Shown in pieces: positions 43,279 through 53,141 of a stretch of DNA of 64,000 nt. The number at the start of each line of letters is the position of its first letter. The stretch's first letter is position 1. The DNA comes from Endomicrobium sp. Lineage in GTDB: Bacteria > Elusimicrobiota > Endomicrobiia > Endomicrobiales > Endomicrobiaceae. The stretch is taken from NCBI GenBank assembly GCA_031286985.1, contig JAITTL010000020.1:1-64000 (forward strand). Direction: 5' to 3'. Below the pieces are notes generated by a model. It had not been told where the DNA came from. It worked only from the letters and a program-made list of their open reading frames with translations, and ran no database searches. The position numbers and the translations under genes were made by a program.

Positions 43279-44139
43279 TCATCGTTTTTTTACGTCTTTT
43301 AACTTTTCCAATACTGAATAAGGTACTTTGATTTTACCCATAACAGGATATTCTTCATTGAAAGGACCGTGGCAATCTGAACCACCAGTTACAACAAGAT
43401 TAAACTCTTTTGCTAAATCTAAGAATTTTTTAACACTACATTCAGAATGTTTTATATGCCAAGCCTCTATACCAGCAAGACCGTCCTGTACAAATGTCTT
43501 AAATACATTTTTATCGCTATAATGAGCATAGTACGGATGAGCCATGATCGGAGCACCACCTATACTCAAAATAAGCTCTATAGCCTCTCTGACTGAAATA
43601 GAATATTTTGGAACATACGCAGGACATCCATTAGATAAATATTTACGAAATGCTTCTTGAATGCTTCCAACAAACTTCTCCTTGACCAAAGCCCTAGCAA
43701 AATGCAATCTTCCAAGAGCTTTATTTTCAACACTGTACAAAAAATCTATATTTTTCAGTTCTATTTTATTTTTTTTTAGTGTTTCAAGTATTTCTATAGC
43801 CCTATTTTGTCTTGCTTTTTTTAAAATATCTAAAGCTTTTTGCAATTTTTTAGATTTATAATCTAAAAAATAACCCAAAATATGCACTTCACTTTTTTGG
43901 GAATCCAATGTTACTTCTGCTGATAGTTCAATTCCTGGGACAATCTCGACCCCTGTTCCTAACGCAGCTTCTATAGCTTCATCAATACCATCTACAGAAT
44001 CATGATCTGTTATACCTATAGCAAAAAGCTTTATCTTCGAAGCATACTCAACAACTTCTTTTGGAGAAAATACCCCATCAGAATAATTTGTATGTATATG
44101 TAAATCTATATACGAATTACTATGCTTATCACTATCCAT
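43279..44139 (-). CDS. PHP-domain phosphoesterase (YciV/RNase AM-like)
   Basis: DLHIHTNYSDGVFSPKEVV, GITDHDSVDGI, PGIELSAE, HPYYAHY, GGSDCHG. Confidence 0.9.
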   Translation of the reverse strand: MDSDKHSNSYIDLHIHTNYSDGVFSPKEVVEYASKIKLFAIGITDHDSVDGIDEAIEAALGTGVEIVPGIELSAEVTLDSQKSEVHILGYFLDYKSKKLQKALDILKKARQNRAIEILETLKKNKIELKNIDFLYSVENKALGRLHFARALVKEKFVGSIQEAFRKYLSNGCPAYVPKYSISVREAIELILSIGGAPIMAHPYYAHYSDKNVFKTFVQDGLAGIEAWHIKHSECSVKKFLDLAKEFNLVVTGGSDCHGPFNEEYPVMGKIKVPYSVLEKLKDVKKR

Positions 44140-44364
44140 AAAAACAGCTCCTGGAGTTAATTTCTACAATGCTCCACTTACCTGAAAACACGGCCAATCT
44201 ACAATCAAGCTGAAAAACTAGGCCTAGGTTTTTGTAGAAGTTGAAAATTGTCATTTATGTATGCAAATTTCTACATTTTGAATAACGGACTCCTTCTCAA
44301 GCTTATTTAAACACAACAACACCAAACATTATCCTCTCCACAACTGTAACATAATCCATGGGAA

Positions 44365-45105
44365 TTAGTTAGCACAATACATATTAGAATATGGATTTTT
44401 ACTAACTGATACATATTTTGAAAATGATTCTATTTTTAAATGGTTCAAATTCTTCTTAAAAATCTTCGAATAAAAATCAATATGTTTTTTTAGAAAAAAT
44501 ACGTCTTCGTCCGCAAGAACAACTTTAACAGCCTCTTTGCCAAACAAATATTCATCATCAGAATCGCTATTTAAATAAATAGATCCTCCATGCATACCTG
44601 TTCCGCAAAATTTACCAACTATCGGTTCTCCTTTTTTAATATTTAAACCAAGTAAAATGATTGCTCCACCTGCCATATATTCACCAAGAAATTCACCAGC
44701 TTTTCCACCCACCACAATTACAGGTTTCATTTTTTTATATTCCTTCATATGAATGCCAACCCTGTATCCAACATTCCCTTCAACATAAATTTCACCACCT
44801 CTCATGGCATATCCCAAAGTATCTCCGCAATTACCATGGACTATTATGTTACCGTAATTCATTGTATTACCTACAGCATCCTGAGCGTTTCCAAATATTT
44901 CAAGCTCAGCTCCATCCATACATGCAGCCATATCATTTCCAGGTATACCGTAAATTTTTAATTTAACTTTTTCAGGTAGCCCTCTTCCTATGTATCTCTG
45001 CCCAAAAACATTTTTTAATGAAATGGATTTATCTGCTTCAATAGCTTTATCAATCAAGCTGTTTAACTGGCGATAACAAATATTTAAAGCGTCTATAGTT
45101 TTCAT
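44365..45105 (-). CDS. Glutamate synthase GXGXG-domain subunit (GltB C-terminal domain as separate protein)
   Basis: Repeating GN...G..MNYG.I.VHGN.GD..GYAMRGGEIYVEGNVGYRVG pattern; cluster context. Confidence 0.88.
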   Translation of the reverse strand: MKTIDALNICYRQLNSLIDKAIEADKSISLKNVFGQRYIGRGLPEKVKLKIYGIPGNDMAACMDGAELEIFGNAQDAVGNTMNYGNIIVHGNCGDTLGYAMRGGEIYVEGNVGYRVGIHMKEYKKMKPVIVVGGKAGEFLGEYMAGGAIILLGLNIKKGEPIVGKFCGTGMHGGSIYLNSDSDDEYLFGKEAVKVVLADEDVFFLKKHIDFYSKIFKKNLNHLKIESFSKYVSVSKNPYSNMYCAN

Positions 45106-45213
45106 AACTAACCTCTTTTTAAAAACACAACTCTCAAAACATTTAGAATCAAGAAAATTCCGTTCAAAGATACTTCACAACAATTTCCACATTCTACTTC
45201 TTTACTAGTGTTT

Positions 45214-46719
45214 TTATTCGCCTGCATATTGAATGCCAAGAATACTCAGCTCTTTCTCGTTTAAACCAATTCCTCTAAGCATAAGCCTGTTGCCTCGCAG
45301 GCTCTCAATAGCATTAATACCCATACCGCCAAGCATTTCCTGAATTTCATGATTCCATGCAGAAACTAAATTTACAAGCCTTTTATACATGGTATCTGGA
45401 TCCAGTCTTTTTACAAGATCAGAATCTTGAGTTGCTATTCCCCAATTGCATTTTCCGACTGAACAGGAATGGCACATGTGGCAACCTAAAGCTATAAGAG
45501 CTGCTGAACCTATACAAACAGCATCGGCACCTAATGCTATAGCTTTAACCGCATCTGCACTATTTCTAATGGTTCCTGAAACCAGAAGAGAAACTTGATT
45601 CCTTATCCCTTCTTCTCTCAATCTTTGATCTATTACAGCTAACGCAAGCTCTATTGGTATACCCACATTATCTCTTATCCTTGTAGGAGCTGCACCTGTA
45701 CCTCCACGAAAACCATCCACTACAATAGCATCAGCTCCAGCTCTTACAATCCCCGAAGCAATAGCAGCTGCATTATGAACTGCAGCAATTTTTACAAAAA
45801 CAGGTTTTTTATAATTTGTAATTTCCTTCAATGAAAATATGAGTTGTCTTAAATCCTCTATGGAGTAAATATCGTGATGAGGAGCAGGAGAAATAGCATC
45901 AGACCCTATTGGGATCATTCTTGTAGCAGATACGTCTTCACCGACTTTTCTTCCAGGTAAATGCCCACCTATACCGGGTTTAGCTCCTTGCCCTATTTTG
46001 ATTTCGATTGCAACACCAGCTTTTAAATATTCTTTATGAACGCCAAACCTTCCAGAAGCTACCTGAACAACAGTATTATTTCCGTATTTATAAAAATCCT
46101 TATTCAACCCACCTTCTCCTGTGTTATAACAAATTCCAAGTTCTTCAGCGGCTCTTGCAAGTGATTCATGAGCATTTTTTGAAATCGCTCCATAACTCAT
46201 TGCAGAAAACATTATTGGTACTTTCAATTCAACCTGCGGAGGGATCTTTGTTATGAGTTCTCCCTTAGCGTTGAATTCAAGTTTTTCAGGTTTTCTACCT
46301 ATCACAACTTTTGTTTCCATAGGCTCACGTAGAGGATCTATGGACGGATTTGTAACTTGGCTTGCATTAAGAAGCATTTTATCCCAATAAATAGGGAACG
46401 GCCTGGGGGTTCCCATACTTGAAAGTAAAACCCCACCTGTTTGGGATTGCTTATAGATTTCTTTTATCGCACTATCTGTCCAATTTGCATTTCCTCTAAA
46501 TTCAAGAGGATATTTCTTTACTACCAAAGCCTTCACAGGGCACATAACCACACATCTATGACAATTAACACACCTTATATCATCTGTGTATAAAACATTT
46601 CGCTCTGCATTGTATAAATGTACCTTATTGGAACACTGCTGCACACATACACGACACTTTATACATTTTTTATCATTTCTTATCACTTCAAATGTGGGAC
46701 TGTTAAAATCTAAATTCAT
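45214..46719 (-). CDS. Glutamate synthase FMN/central domain subunit with N-terminal 2x[4Fe-4S] ferredoxin domain
   Basis: CIKCRVCVQQC and CVNCHRCVVMCP; MSYGAISKNAHESLARAAEELG, GQGAKPGIGGHLPG, DGFRGGTGAAP. Confidence 0.93.
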   Translation of the reverse strand: MNLDFNSPTFEVIRNDKKCIKCRVCVQQCSNKVHLYNAERNVLYTDDIRCVNCHRCVVMCPVKALVVKKYPLEFRGNANWTDSAIKEIYKQSQTGGVLLSSMGTPRPFPIYWDKMLLNASQVTNPSIDPLREPMETKVVIGRKPEKLEFNAKGELITKIPPQVELKVPIMFSAMSYGAISKNAHESLARAAEELGICYNTGEGGLNKDFYKYGNNTVVQVASGRFGVHKEYLKAGVAIEIKIGQGAKPGIGGHLPGRKVGEDVSATRMIPIGSDAISPAPHHDIYSIEDLRQLIFSLKEITNYKKPVFVKIAAVHNAAAIASGIVRAGADAIVVDGFRGGTGAAPTRIRDNVGIPIELALAVIDQRLREEGIRNQVSLLVSGTIRNSADAVKAIALGADAVCIGSAALIALGCHMCHSCSVGKCNWGIATQDSDLVKRLDPDTMYKRLVNLVSAWNHEIQEMLGGMGINAIESLRGNRLMLRGIGLNEKELSILGIQYAGE

Positions 46720-46721
46720 CC

Positions 46722-47807
46722 TTATGCCCCTTCCAACAAAGCAACAACCGGTTCCCCTCCTTTAGGGGACCACACTTTGTCAGGATTATCACATATTATT
46801 CTTATAGCGCTTTCTTCACTTGCAACATAAGTCCTATCGCCTTTTTCTGCAGCAACCATAGAGCGAAGCTTTATTCTGTCGTTTAAAGCTATCATTCCTT
46901 TTTGACATCCTAAAATTATCGAAAATGGCCCATTTACAAGAACGCTGGCATAAACCGCACGAATACTTTTAAGTTCTTCACCAATCTTTCTATTTTCTCT
47001 TTCAATATCATTCCAAAAAGGAGCCACTACCGCTTTTATAGCCTTATCCATCGATATTCCATGTTTTCTAACTAATAAATCGAAAAGATATGTTATCACT
47101 TCTGTATCTGTCTGCAAAGCGCAATTGTACCCAAACATCTCAACAAAACGCCTATTGGCATCGTAAGAGGATATTTCTCCGTTATGCACTACAGCCCAAT
47201 TAAGCATCGTAAAAGGATGGGCTCCTGCCCACCAACCAGGAGTATTAGTTGGAAATCTTCCATGAGCAATCCACATATAGGCTTCGTACTTTTCTAACAT
47301 AAAAAATTCGCCTATATCCTCAGGGTAACCAACGCCTTTAAAAGTCCCCATATTTTTACCGCTTGAAAAAACATATGCACCCGCGTATTCTTTGTTGATC
47401 TTTGTGACACACCTTGACGTAAACTCGTCTTCATCCAAAATTTCTTCTTCTATCGGATAAATTCTTGGAGAAACAAAATAACGCCATATCAGTGGTCGAT
47501 TCGTTATATTTTGAATTGATTTTGTAGGGATATTACCTGCGTTTTCTATTTTAAAATGTTTTGCTAGAAAATCTTCTACCTGAGTTTTAACATTTAAATT
47601 ATCATAAAAAATGTGGAAAGCATATAATTCCTTGTACTGTGGGTAGATACCGTACGCTGCAAAACCGCCACCCAACCCATTAGATCTTTCATGCATTAAA
47701 GCTATAGACTTAATAATTTCCTCTCCACAAAATTTTCTACCTTTTTTATCTATAATACCGCTTATCGAGCATCCTGATGAAATCCGCAGCTGACCTTCTT
47801 TTAGCAT
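46722..47807 (-). CDS. Glutamate synthase class II glutamine amidotransferase subunit
   Basis: GCSISGIID near N-terminus, HGRFPTNTPGWWAGAHPFTMLNWAVVHNGEISSYDAN, LQTDTEVITYL. Confidence 0.92.
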   Translation of the reverse strand: MLKEGQLRISSGCSISGIIDKKGRKFCGEEIIKSIALMHERSNGLGGGFAAYGIYPQYKELYAFHIFYDNLNVKTQVEDFLAKHFKIENAGNIPTKSIQNITNRPLIWRYFVSPRIYPIEEEILDEDEFTSRCVTKINKEYAGAYVFSSGKNMGTFKGVGYPEDIGEFFMLEKYEAYMWIAHGRFPTNTPGWWAGAHPFTMLNWAVVHNGEISSYDANRRFVEMFGYNCALQTDTEVITYLFDLLVRKHGISMDKAIKAVVAPFWNDIERENRKIGEELKSIRAVYASVLVNGPFSIILGCQKGMIALNDRIKLRSMVAAEKGDRTYVASEESAIRIICDNPDKVWSPKGGEPVVALLEGA

Positions 47808-48172
47808 AGGATCTTCTCACAGCTGCAACAAACACACACGCTCCCAACACCCACACTCCACCTCCCATCATGAAAATTTACAAAGCATGCAAACAACCCG
47901 CTCTACCGTCAGAAGTGTACTTAAAACGTATCAGATAGTCAAATTTTTGTAACTGTCCATAACATACTAAACTTTTGATTGAAATAATTTAATTTATACA
48001 CAATTAACAAAAAAGCAAAAGGCAAAAAATTTAAAAGATTATTTAGCTATTACAGCAGCATACTTCAACATTTAGCATTAAAAAATCACATTACAGATTG
48101 ATGCAATAAAGTAATAGAACATCGGGCATATATTTAACCTATGCCCTATTTAAGATTTTAATTGCCCTTCTA

Positions 48173-48832
48173 CTATTTCGAATTTTTATCTATTTCTTCC
48201 AAAAAGATACTTAACGATGGGCGACGCACATATTTTGTGAGATAAGATTCCACATAATTCAAAACTTTATCATCTTCTATTTCTTCCAATAAATCCAAAT
48301 CTTTACCAGCACAATTGGAAAGCTTCCTTATATTTTGCTCTATCTTTTTATCAATAAAGGCATTACCATGTTTCAAATAATCCAAAAAACCATACCCTGA
48401 AAGTTTTAAAAACCTCAATATAAACGCAGATAATGCACGTTTTGGATACATACAAACACCCAATATTGCCCAAATTCGTACCATCAGGTTGTATTTAACA
48501 ACGTTTACAAGATTAAAAGGCGCGAGCTTATCGCTTATTTCAGCAGCATACAGAGCATATAAATTTCTTTTGAAATCAGTTTTTATTTTTGTATTGTTCT
48601 CAAGTATATGGGCTCCGATAATTTTAGGCCTTACATAACGATTGTTATTAAAAATAAAAAACTCGCTTTCAGTTAATGGTTCCGTCGCATAGGAAAGCTT
48701 TGCCGCAACCCTCTTAGCGCTTTGGACAACCGTTTGAATTTTTCCCCACTCATAGGAATAAATCGTTATAAGCTTATTATATTCTCCCTGTACTTTAGAA
48801 TTGAGAACAAGCCCTCTTATTGTGTAGTACAT
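48173..48832 (-). CDS. recO: DNA repair protein RecO
   Basis: N-terminal TIRGLVLNSKVQGEYNKLITIYSYEWGKIQTVVQSAKR; size and context. Confidence 0.85.
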   Translation of the reverse strand: MYYTIRGLVLNSKVQGEYNKLITIYSYEWGKIQTVVQSAKRVAAKLSYATEPLTESEFFIFNNNRYVRPKIIGAHILENNTKIKTDFKRNLYALYAAEISDKLAPFNLVNVVKYNLMVRIWAILGVCMYPKRALSAFILRFLKLSGYGFLDYLKHGNAFIDKKIEQNIRKLSNCAGKDLDLLEEIEDDKVLNYVESYLTKYVRRPSLSIFLEEIDKNSK

Positions 48833-50082
48833 TTTTTCAACACTATTCTATTTACTTTCTTCAAATCCGCATCCTGCACTTCTATAGAATAATTATTCCA
48901 ATTTATTTTTTCTCCATTTACAGGAATTTTGTTAAACAATTCTAAAACCCAACCGTTAATTGTGGTATAATTTCCCAAAGGAATATCGATGTCCAACTCA
49001 TCATTTACACTAGATATCGATTCATACGCTTGTATTATATATTCGTTTTGGTCTATTGACTTTATGGTCTTTTCTTTTAAATCATGTTCATCTAAAACCT
49101 CTCCAACTATTTCTTCTAACAGATCTTCTATTGATGCTATTCCAATTGTGGAACCAAATTCATTGACAACTATAGCAACATGACAATGTCCTGTTTTGAA
49201 TTCTTTAAGCACATTATTTATTTTTGAATTTTCAGAAACATAATATGCCGAATGTATTAAATCTTCAACAACTATAACTTTAAAATTACGCCAAGCAATG
49301 GCCAGATCTTTTGCATAAATTATTCCTACAATATTACTAATGTTCCCCTTGTAGATAGGCACCCTTGAGTACTTAGTTTCGATAATACGCTTAATTATTT
49401 CTTCCTTTGGTAAATCTATATCTAAGGCAAAAATTCCAGAAAGCGGCACCATAACTTGCGAAATTTTTCTCTCCGTGAAGTCCATTATGTTACTTATAAA
49501 TTTTCTCGAATCAGCTGAAAGTGGAGATGTTTTTTCATTTGAAAGCAAAAAATCTATCTCAGCAGCTTTGATATGTTGACTTTCTTTTTTTTTGATAAAC
49601 AATTTTGTAATTCTATCTGAGATATTTAGCAAAAAATTAATAACAATTTTAAAAATCATCGTAAATTTGATTATTGTAGGCAATATCGTTATTCCTATTT
49701 TTTCAGCATTGTATCTTGCTATAGTTTTTGGAAAAATGTTTCCAAGTATCAGTGCAAGAATTATAGAAATAAATGGGAAAGATATGTTTAAAATATCAGA
49801 TTTGATTCCATAGTATTTAGAAATATCAGTTTCAAGCGACAATAAAACAACACTCATGCCAACAAGAGATAGGTTCATACCTATGATTATGGCTGTCATA
49901 ACTTCCTGTGTATGAGATTCTAGGAACAATATTCTTCTTAAGTAATCTTTTTTTGTCTCCCTTGTTTTACGCAGATATATTGCTGAAAGACTTGTAATAG
50001 CTGTTTCTGCACAACTAAAAAAACTTAGTGTACACAACAGAAACGCGAAGAAAATAATTTTACATATGATTAAAATCATCAT
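48817..50082 (-). CDS. CNNM/CorC-HlyC family membrane protein with CBS domains
   Basis: DUF21-like FFSCAETAITSLS; CBS pair; EEIVGEVLDEHD. Confidence 0.9.
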   Translation of the reverse strand: MMILIICKIIFFAFLLCTLSFFSCAETAITSLSAIYLRKTRETKKDYLRRILFLESHTQEVMTAIIIGMNLSLVGMSVVLLSLETDISKYYGIKSDILNISFPFISIILALILGNIFPKTIARYNAEKIGITILPTIIKFTMIFKIVINFLLNISDRITKLFIKKKESQHIKAAEIDFLLSNEKTSPLSADSRKFISNIMDFTERKISQVMVPLSGIFALDIDLPKEEIIKRIIETKYSRVPIYKGNISNIVGIIYAKDLAIAWRNFKVIVVEDLIHSAYYVSENSKINNVLKEFKTGHCHVAIVVNEFGSTIGIASIEDLLEEIVGEVLDEHDLKEKTIKSIDQNEYIIQAYESISSVNDELDIDIPLGNYTTINGWVLELFNKIPVNGEKINWNNYSIEVQDADLKKVNRIVLKKCTTQ

Positions 50083-51083
50083 TTTTCAAACTCATATTCA
50101 TCAATAATTTCACCAACAACTTCCTCCAATATATCTTCCAGTGTAACCATTCCTATAACGTCATCATTTTTATCTTTCACAAAAGCCATATGAGTTTTTC
50201 CATTCTGAAATTGTTTCAATAGAATATTAATTTTTTGATCTTCACTAATATAATACGGCTCTTTCACAAGCGGGCGTATAAAATGTCCTTTATTTTTCTG
50301 ACACATCATCAAAATATCCTTTATGTGAACGTAGCCAATGATATTTTTCTCCAACTCAACATATACTGGAATTCTACTTTTTGATATTTCTATAGCTTTA
50401 TCCAAAAATTCTTTTTCTTCTAAGGATAGATCAACAGATCTAATATCTTTAAATGGTGTCATTATTCTTTTTGCAGACAATTCGCCAAAACATAGTGTAT
50501 GCTCAAGCATACTACCTGTATCCTTATCTATTTCTCCGGTATAATCACCTTCTGAAAGTAAGTTTTTAATTTCCTCGTTACTCAGTTCGTAAGAATTATT
50601 AATATTGGAAGTTTTTGGTGACAAAAATTCTGCAATCTTAACAATAGGATACATAAAAGGTTTTAAGATTTTTTCTATTTTTGAAAGAATAGGAACTGAT
50701 CTGATCGTAATCCTTTCTGGAACCATCCTCGCATAAAATTTAGGAACCATTTCCACAAAAATCAAAAGAAATAGCGATGTAAAAATCCATATGAGAACTT
50801 CTATAACATTTCTATTGACCATACAAAAAACAGATGTCATAACATATACAGAAACAAAGCTTGCGAGCATATCCGCTATTACATTAACAGTTAAAATAAT
50901 TGTTAAAAGGTAGTACGGCTGCTTCAGCCACAACAACAAGGCCTTAGAAAATTTTGGATTTTGAACTATAAGCTTCTTTACCCTGTATTTTGACAAACTT
51001 GTAATCCCAATTTCAGCAGCAGAAATCCAAGCCGATACAAGTAAAAGAAAAAGTAAAGCGATTAATCCTGCAAAAACAAACAT
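50079..51083 (-). CDS. CNNM/CorC-HlyC family membrane protein with CBS domains (tandem paralog)
   Basis: SAAEIGITSLSKYRVKKL; CBS pair; EEVVGEIIDEYE. Confidence 0.9.
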   Translation of the reverse strand: MFVFAGLIALLFLLLVSAWISAAEIGITSLSKYRVKKLIVQNPKFSKALLLWLKQPYYLLTIILTVNVIADMLASFVSVYVMTSVFCMVNRNVIEVLIWIFTSLFLLIFVEMVPKFYARMVPERITIRSVPILSKIEKILKPFMYPIVKIAEFLSPKTSNINNSYELSNEEIKNLLSEGDYTGEIDKDTGSMLEHTLCFGELSAKRIMTPFKDIRSVDLSLEEKEFLDKAIEISKSRIPVYVELEKNIIGYVHIKDILMMCQKNKGHFIRPLVKEPYYISEDQKINILLKQFQNGKTHMAFVKDKNDDVIGMVTLEDILEEVVGEIIDEYEFEK

Positions 51084-51502
51084 TTAAATATTTTATCCTG
51101 TTTAGCAAACATTTTATCTTTAGATGCAATATCGTAATCAGTATACCCACAAAGATGCAACACTCCATGAATTATAAGATACACCAGTTCTTGTTGCCAA
51201 GTATTACCATATCTTTTTGCCTGTTTTTGTGTACGATTTTTGGAAATATACACATCTCCTACAAAAGATTCAGGAACAACTAAAAAAGATATGACATCAG
51301 TTATCCTATTTACGTTTCTGTACCTGTTATTAAGTTTTTTTATTTCTATATCACTTATCATCACAAAATTTATTTGGTATTTTTCTATTTTCTCTGATTT
51401 TAACACAAATTCAACGGTTCTTCTAAATAACGAGTTATAGCACCTTGGGAATTTGACAAAATTTATAAAACTGCCGCCCTTATTTGTATAAAATTCTTGC
51501 AT
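51062..51502 (-). CDS. ybeY: YbeY-like endoribonuclease with atypical metal motif
   Basis: LNNRYRNVNRITDVISF, LVYLIIHGVLHLCGYTDYD. Confidence 0.88.
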   Translation of the reverse strand: MQEFYTNKGGSFINFVKFPRCYNSLFRRTVEFVLKSEKIEKYQINFVMISDIEIKKLNNRYRNVNRITDVISFLVVPESFVGDVYISKNRTQKQAKRYGNTWQQELVYLIIHGVLHLCGYTDYDIASKDKMFAKQDKIFKCLFLQD

Positions 51503-52937
51503 GATAGATACCCATAATGGTCGAAATTATACTATCTCTGATAAGTTTTAAATCCTTTAAAGTTATCGAACATTCTGAAAATTGTTCATCAACAAACTTG
51601 TTGTTTATTATTCTTTCCACAGTGTTTCTTATTCTTACAGATGTAGGTTCATAGATGGTACGACATGCCGCCTCACAAGAATCCGCTACCATTACTATAG
51701 CTGAAACTCTTGTGGTTGGTTTAGGCCCTGGATATCTAAAATCCTCTATGTTTACATTGGAACTTATTTCTAAAGCTCTATGATAAAAAATATGTATTGG
51801 AGTTGTACCGTGATGCTGTTCAATAATGTTAATTATTTCATTATCCATATTATATTTTTTAGCAAGGACAGTACCATCTTTAACATGCGCAGTCAAAATT
51901 AAACTCGATATAATCGGATTTAAATCATCATGTAAATTTCGCCCTGTCATTTGGTTTTCTATAAAATATTTTGGATTTTTGAGTTTACCTATATCATGAT
52001 AATATGATCCTACTCTTGCAAGCAGGGAATTTTCATTTACAATATTAGCAGCTTGTTCTGCAATATCTGCCGTCATAATCGAATGGTGATATGTACCTGG
52101 AGCTTCAAGCATGAGTCTTCTAAGCAAAGGATTATTAAAGTCTGATAACTCTATCAATTTAATATTTGTCATCCTAGAGAATATTTTTTCAAATAAAGGA
52201 ATACACACCAAAAGAATAACGATCGTTATAGCTCCATTTAGTACACCATGTAAAAGGTTATGTTTGAACTGAAAAATACTATAGCTGCCGAAAAAATAAA
52301 ACATTGTCATTATCACAACATTTGCAAAAGCAGTTTTAACGCCTATATTGACAAAATCTGATCTTTTTCGAATATCTTGTACATTTGTAACAACAACAAT
52401 TCCACTACAAAGCATCATAAGAAAGACCTCAAATTTCATATCGTTTAAAAAAGTTACAAACAAACTTAAGCACACCGCGTATAAAATCCCTATTCTCGTC
52501 GATAAAAGCATGGCTGCCATTAACGAAAATGCTGCCACTGGAGAAAGAAATGGAGAAAGAAATTCTTTTAAAATCTGAAATATTAACATCGCAATGATAA
52601 AAAGCAAACACATTAAAACAATTGCATCGTTGTCTTTGATTATTGTTTTTTCCTTGTTTTGAATTTGCACAATAAAAAAGACTACACTAAGAACAATAAG
52701 TATAGCAGTTGCTATTAACGATCTACAGCTTATCCCAATTCCTATAACTAACATACCGTAAATAGCAATAATTGTAAAAATCAAAGAAACATAGATAGGT
52801 ATTTTTATCTCTTTAGAAAATAAATTTTTAGATCTCCCTACAGATTTAAATTTAGGTATATCAGTTTTAAGGTCTTTTGCAATTTTTAAAAGAAGACCTC
52901 TTGTCCAATGTTTTATTTTTTCAAACAAATTATCCAT
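51480..52937 (-). CDS. PgpH-like 7TM-HD domain phosphohydrolase, shortened N-terminus
   Basis: Multiple TM segments then EAPGTYHHSIMTADIAEQAA, GSYYHDIGKLKNPKYFIENQ. Confidence 0.88.
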   Translation of the reverse strand: MDNLFEKIKHWTRGLLLKIAKDLKTDIPKFKSVGRSKNLFSKEIKIPIYVSLIFTIIAIYGMLVIGIGISCRSLIATAILIVLSVVFFIVQIQNKEKTIIKDNDAIVLMCLLFIIAMLIFQILKEFLSPFLSPVAAFSLMAAMLLSTRIGILYAVCLSLFVTFLNDMKFEVFLMMLCSGIVVVTNVQDIRKRSDFVNIGVKTAFANVVIMTMFYFFGSYSIFQFKHNLLHGVLNGAITIVILLVCIPLFEKIFSRMTNIKLIELSDFNNPLLRRLMLEAPGTYHHSIMTADIAEQAANIVNENSLLARVGSYYHDIGKLKNPKYFIENQMTGRNLHDDLNPIISSLILTAHVKDGTVLAKKYNMDNEIINIIEQHHGTTPIHIFYHRALEISSNVNIEDFRYPGPKPTTRVSAIVMVADSCEAACRTIYEPTSVRIRNTVERIINNKFVDEQFSECSITLKDLKLIRDSIISTIMGIYHARILYK

Positions 52938-53141
52938 TTATCCTCTTAAAACACAACAACATCGATAAACAAATCACAAAATGCGCACCGAAGTGCACAA
53001 TAATAGATTTATTACTTAAATGAACAAAACCAGGGTATCATTAGACTTTTGTTGATCAAAACTTGGTAAAACTTACAAAAATAAGTGAACTATCTAAAAT
53101 TTTTGAATATAAAATTCCACAAAAATCATAAAAACTATCTT

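Noticed and set aside
44200-44260. Palindrome ctaggcctag flanked by A/T runs
   Set aside because: Could be a bidirectional terminator between the PHP gene and glutamate synthase genes, but the stem is short and unsupported by other evidence.
48124-48146. Inverted repeat gggcata...tatgccc near recO 3' end
   Set aside because: Stem is only 7 bp and lacks a T-tract on the minus strand that carries recO; not called as a terminator.
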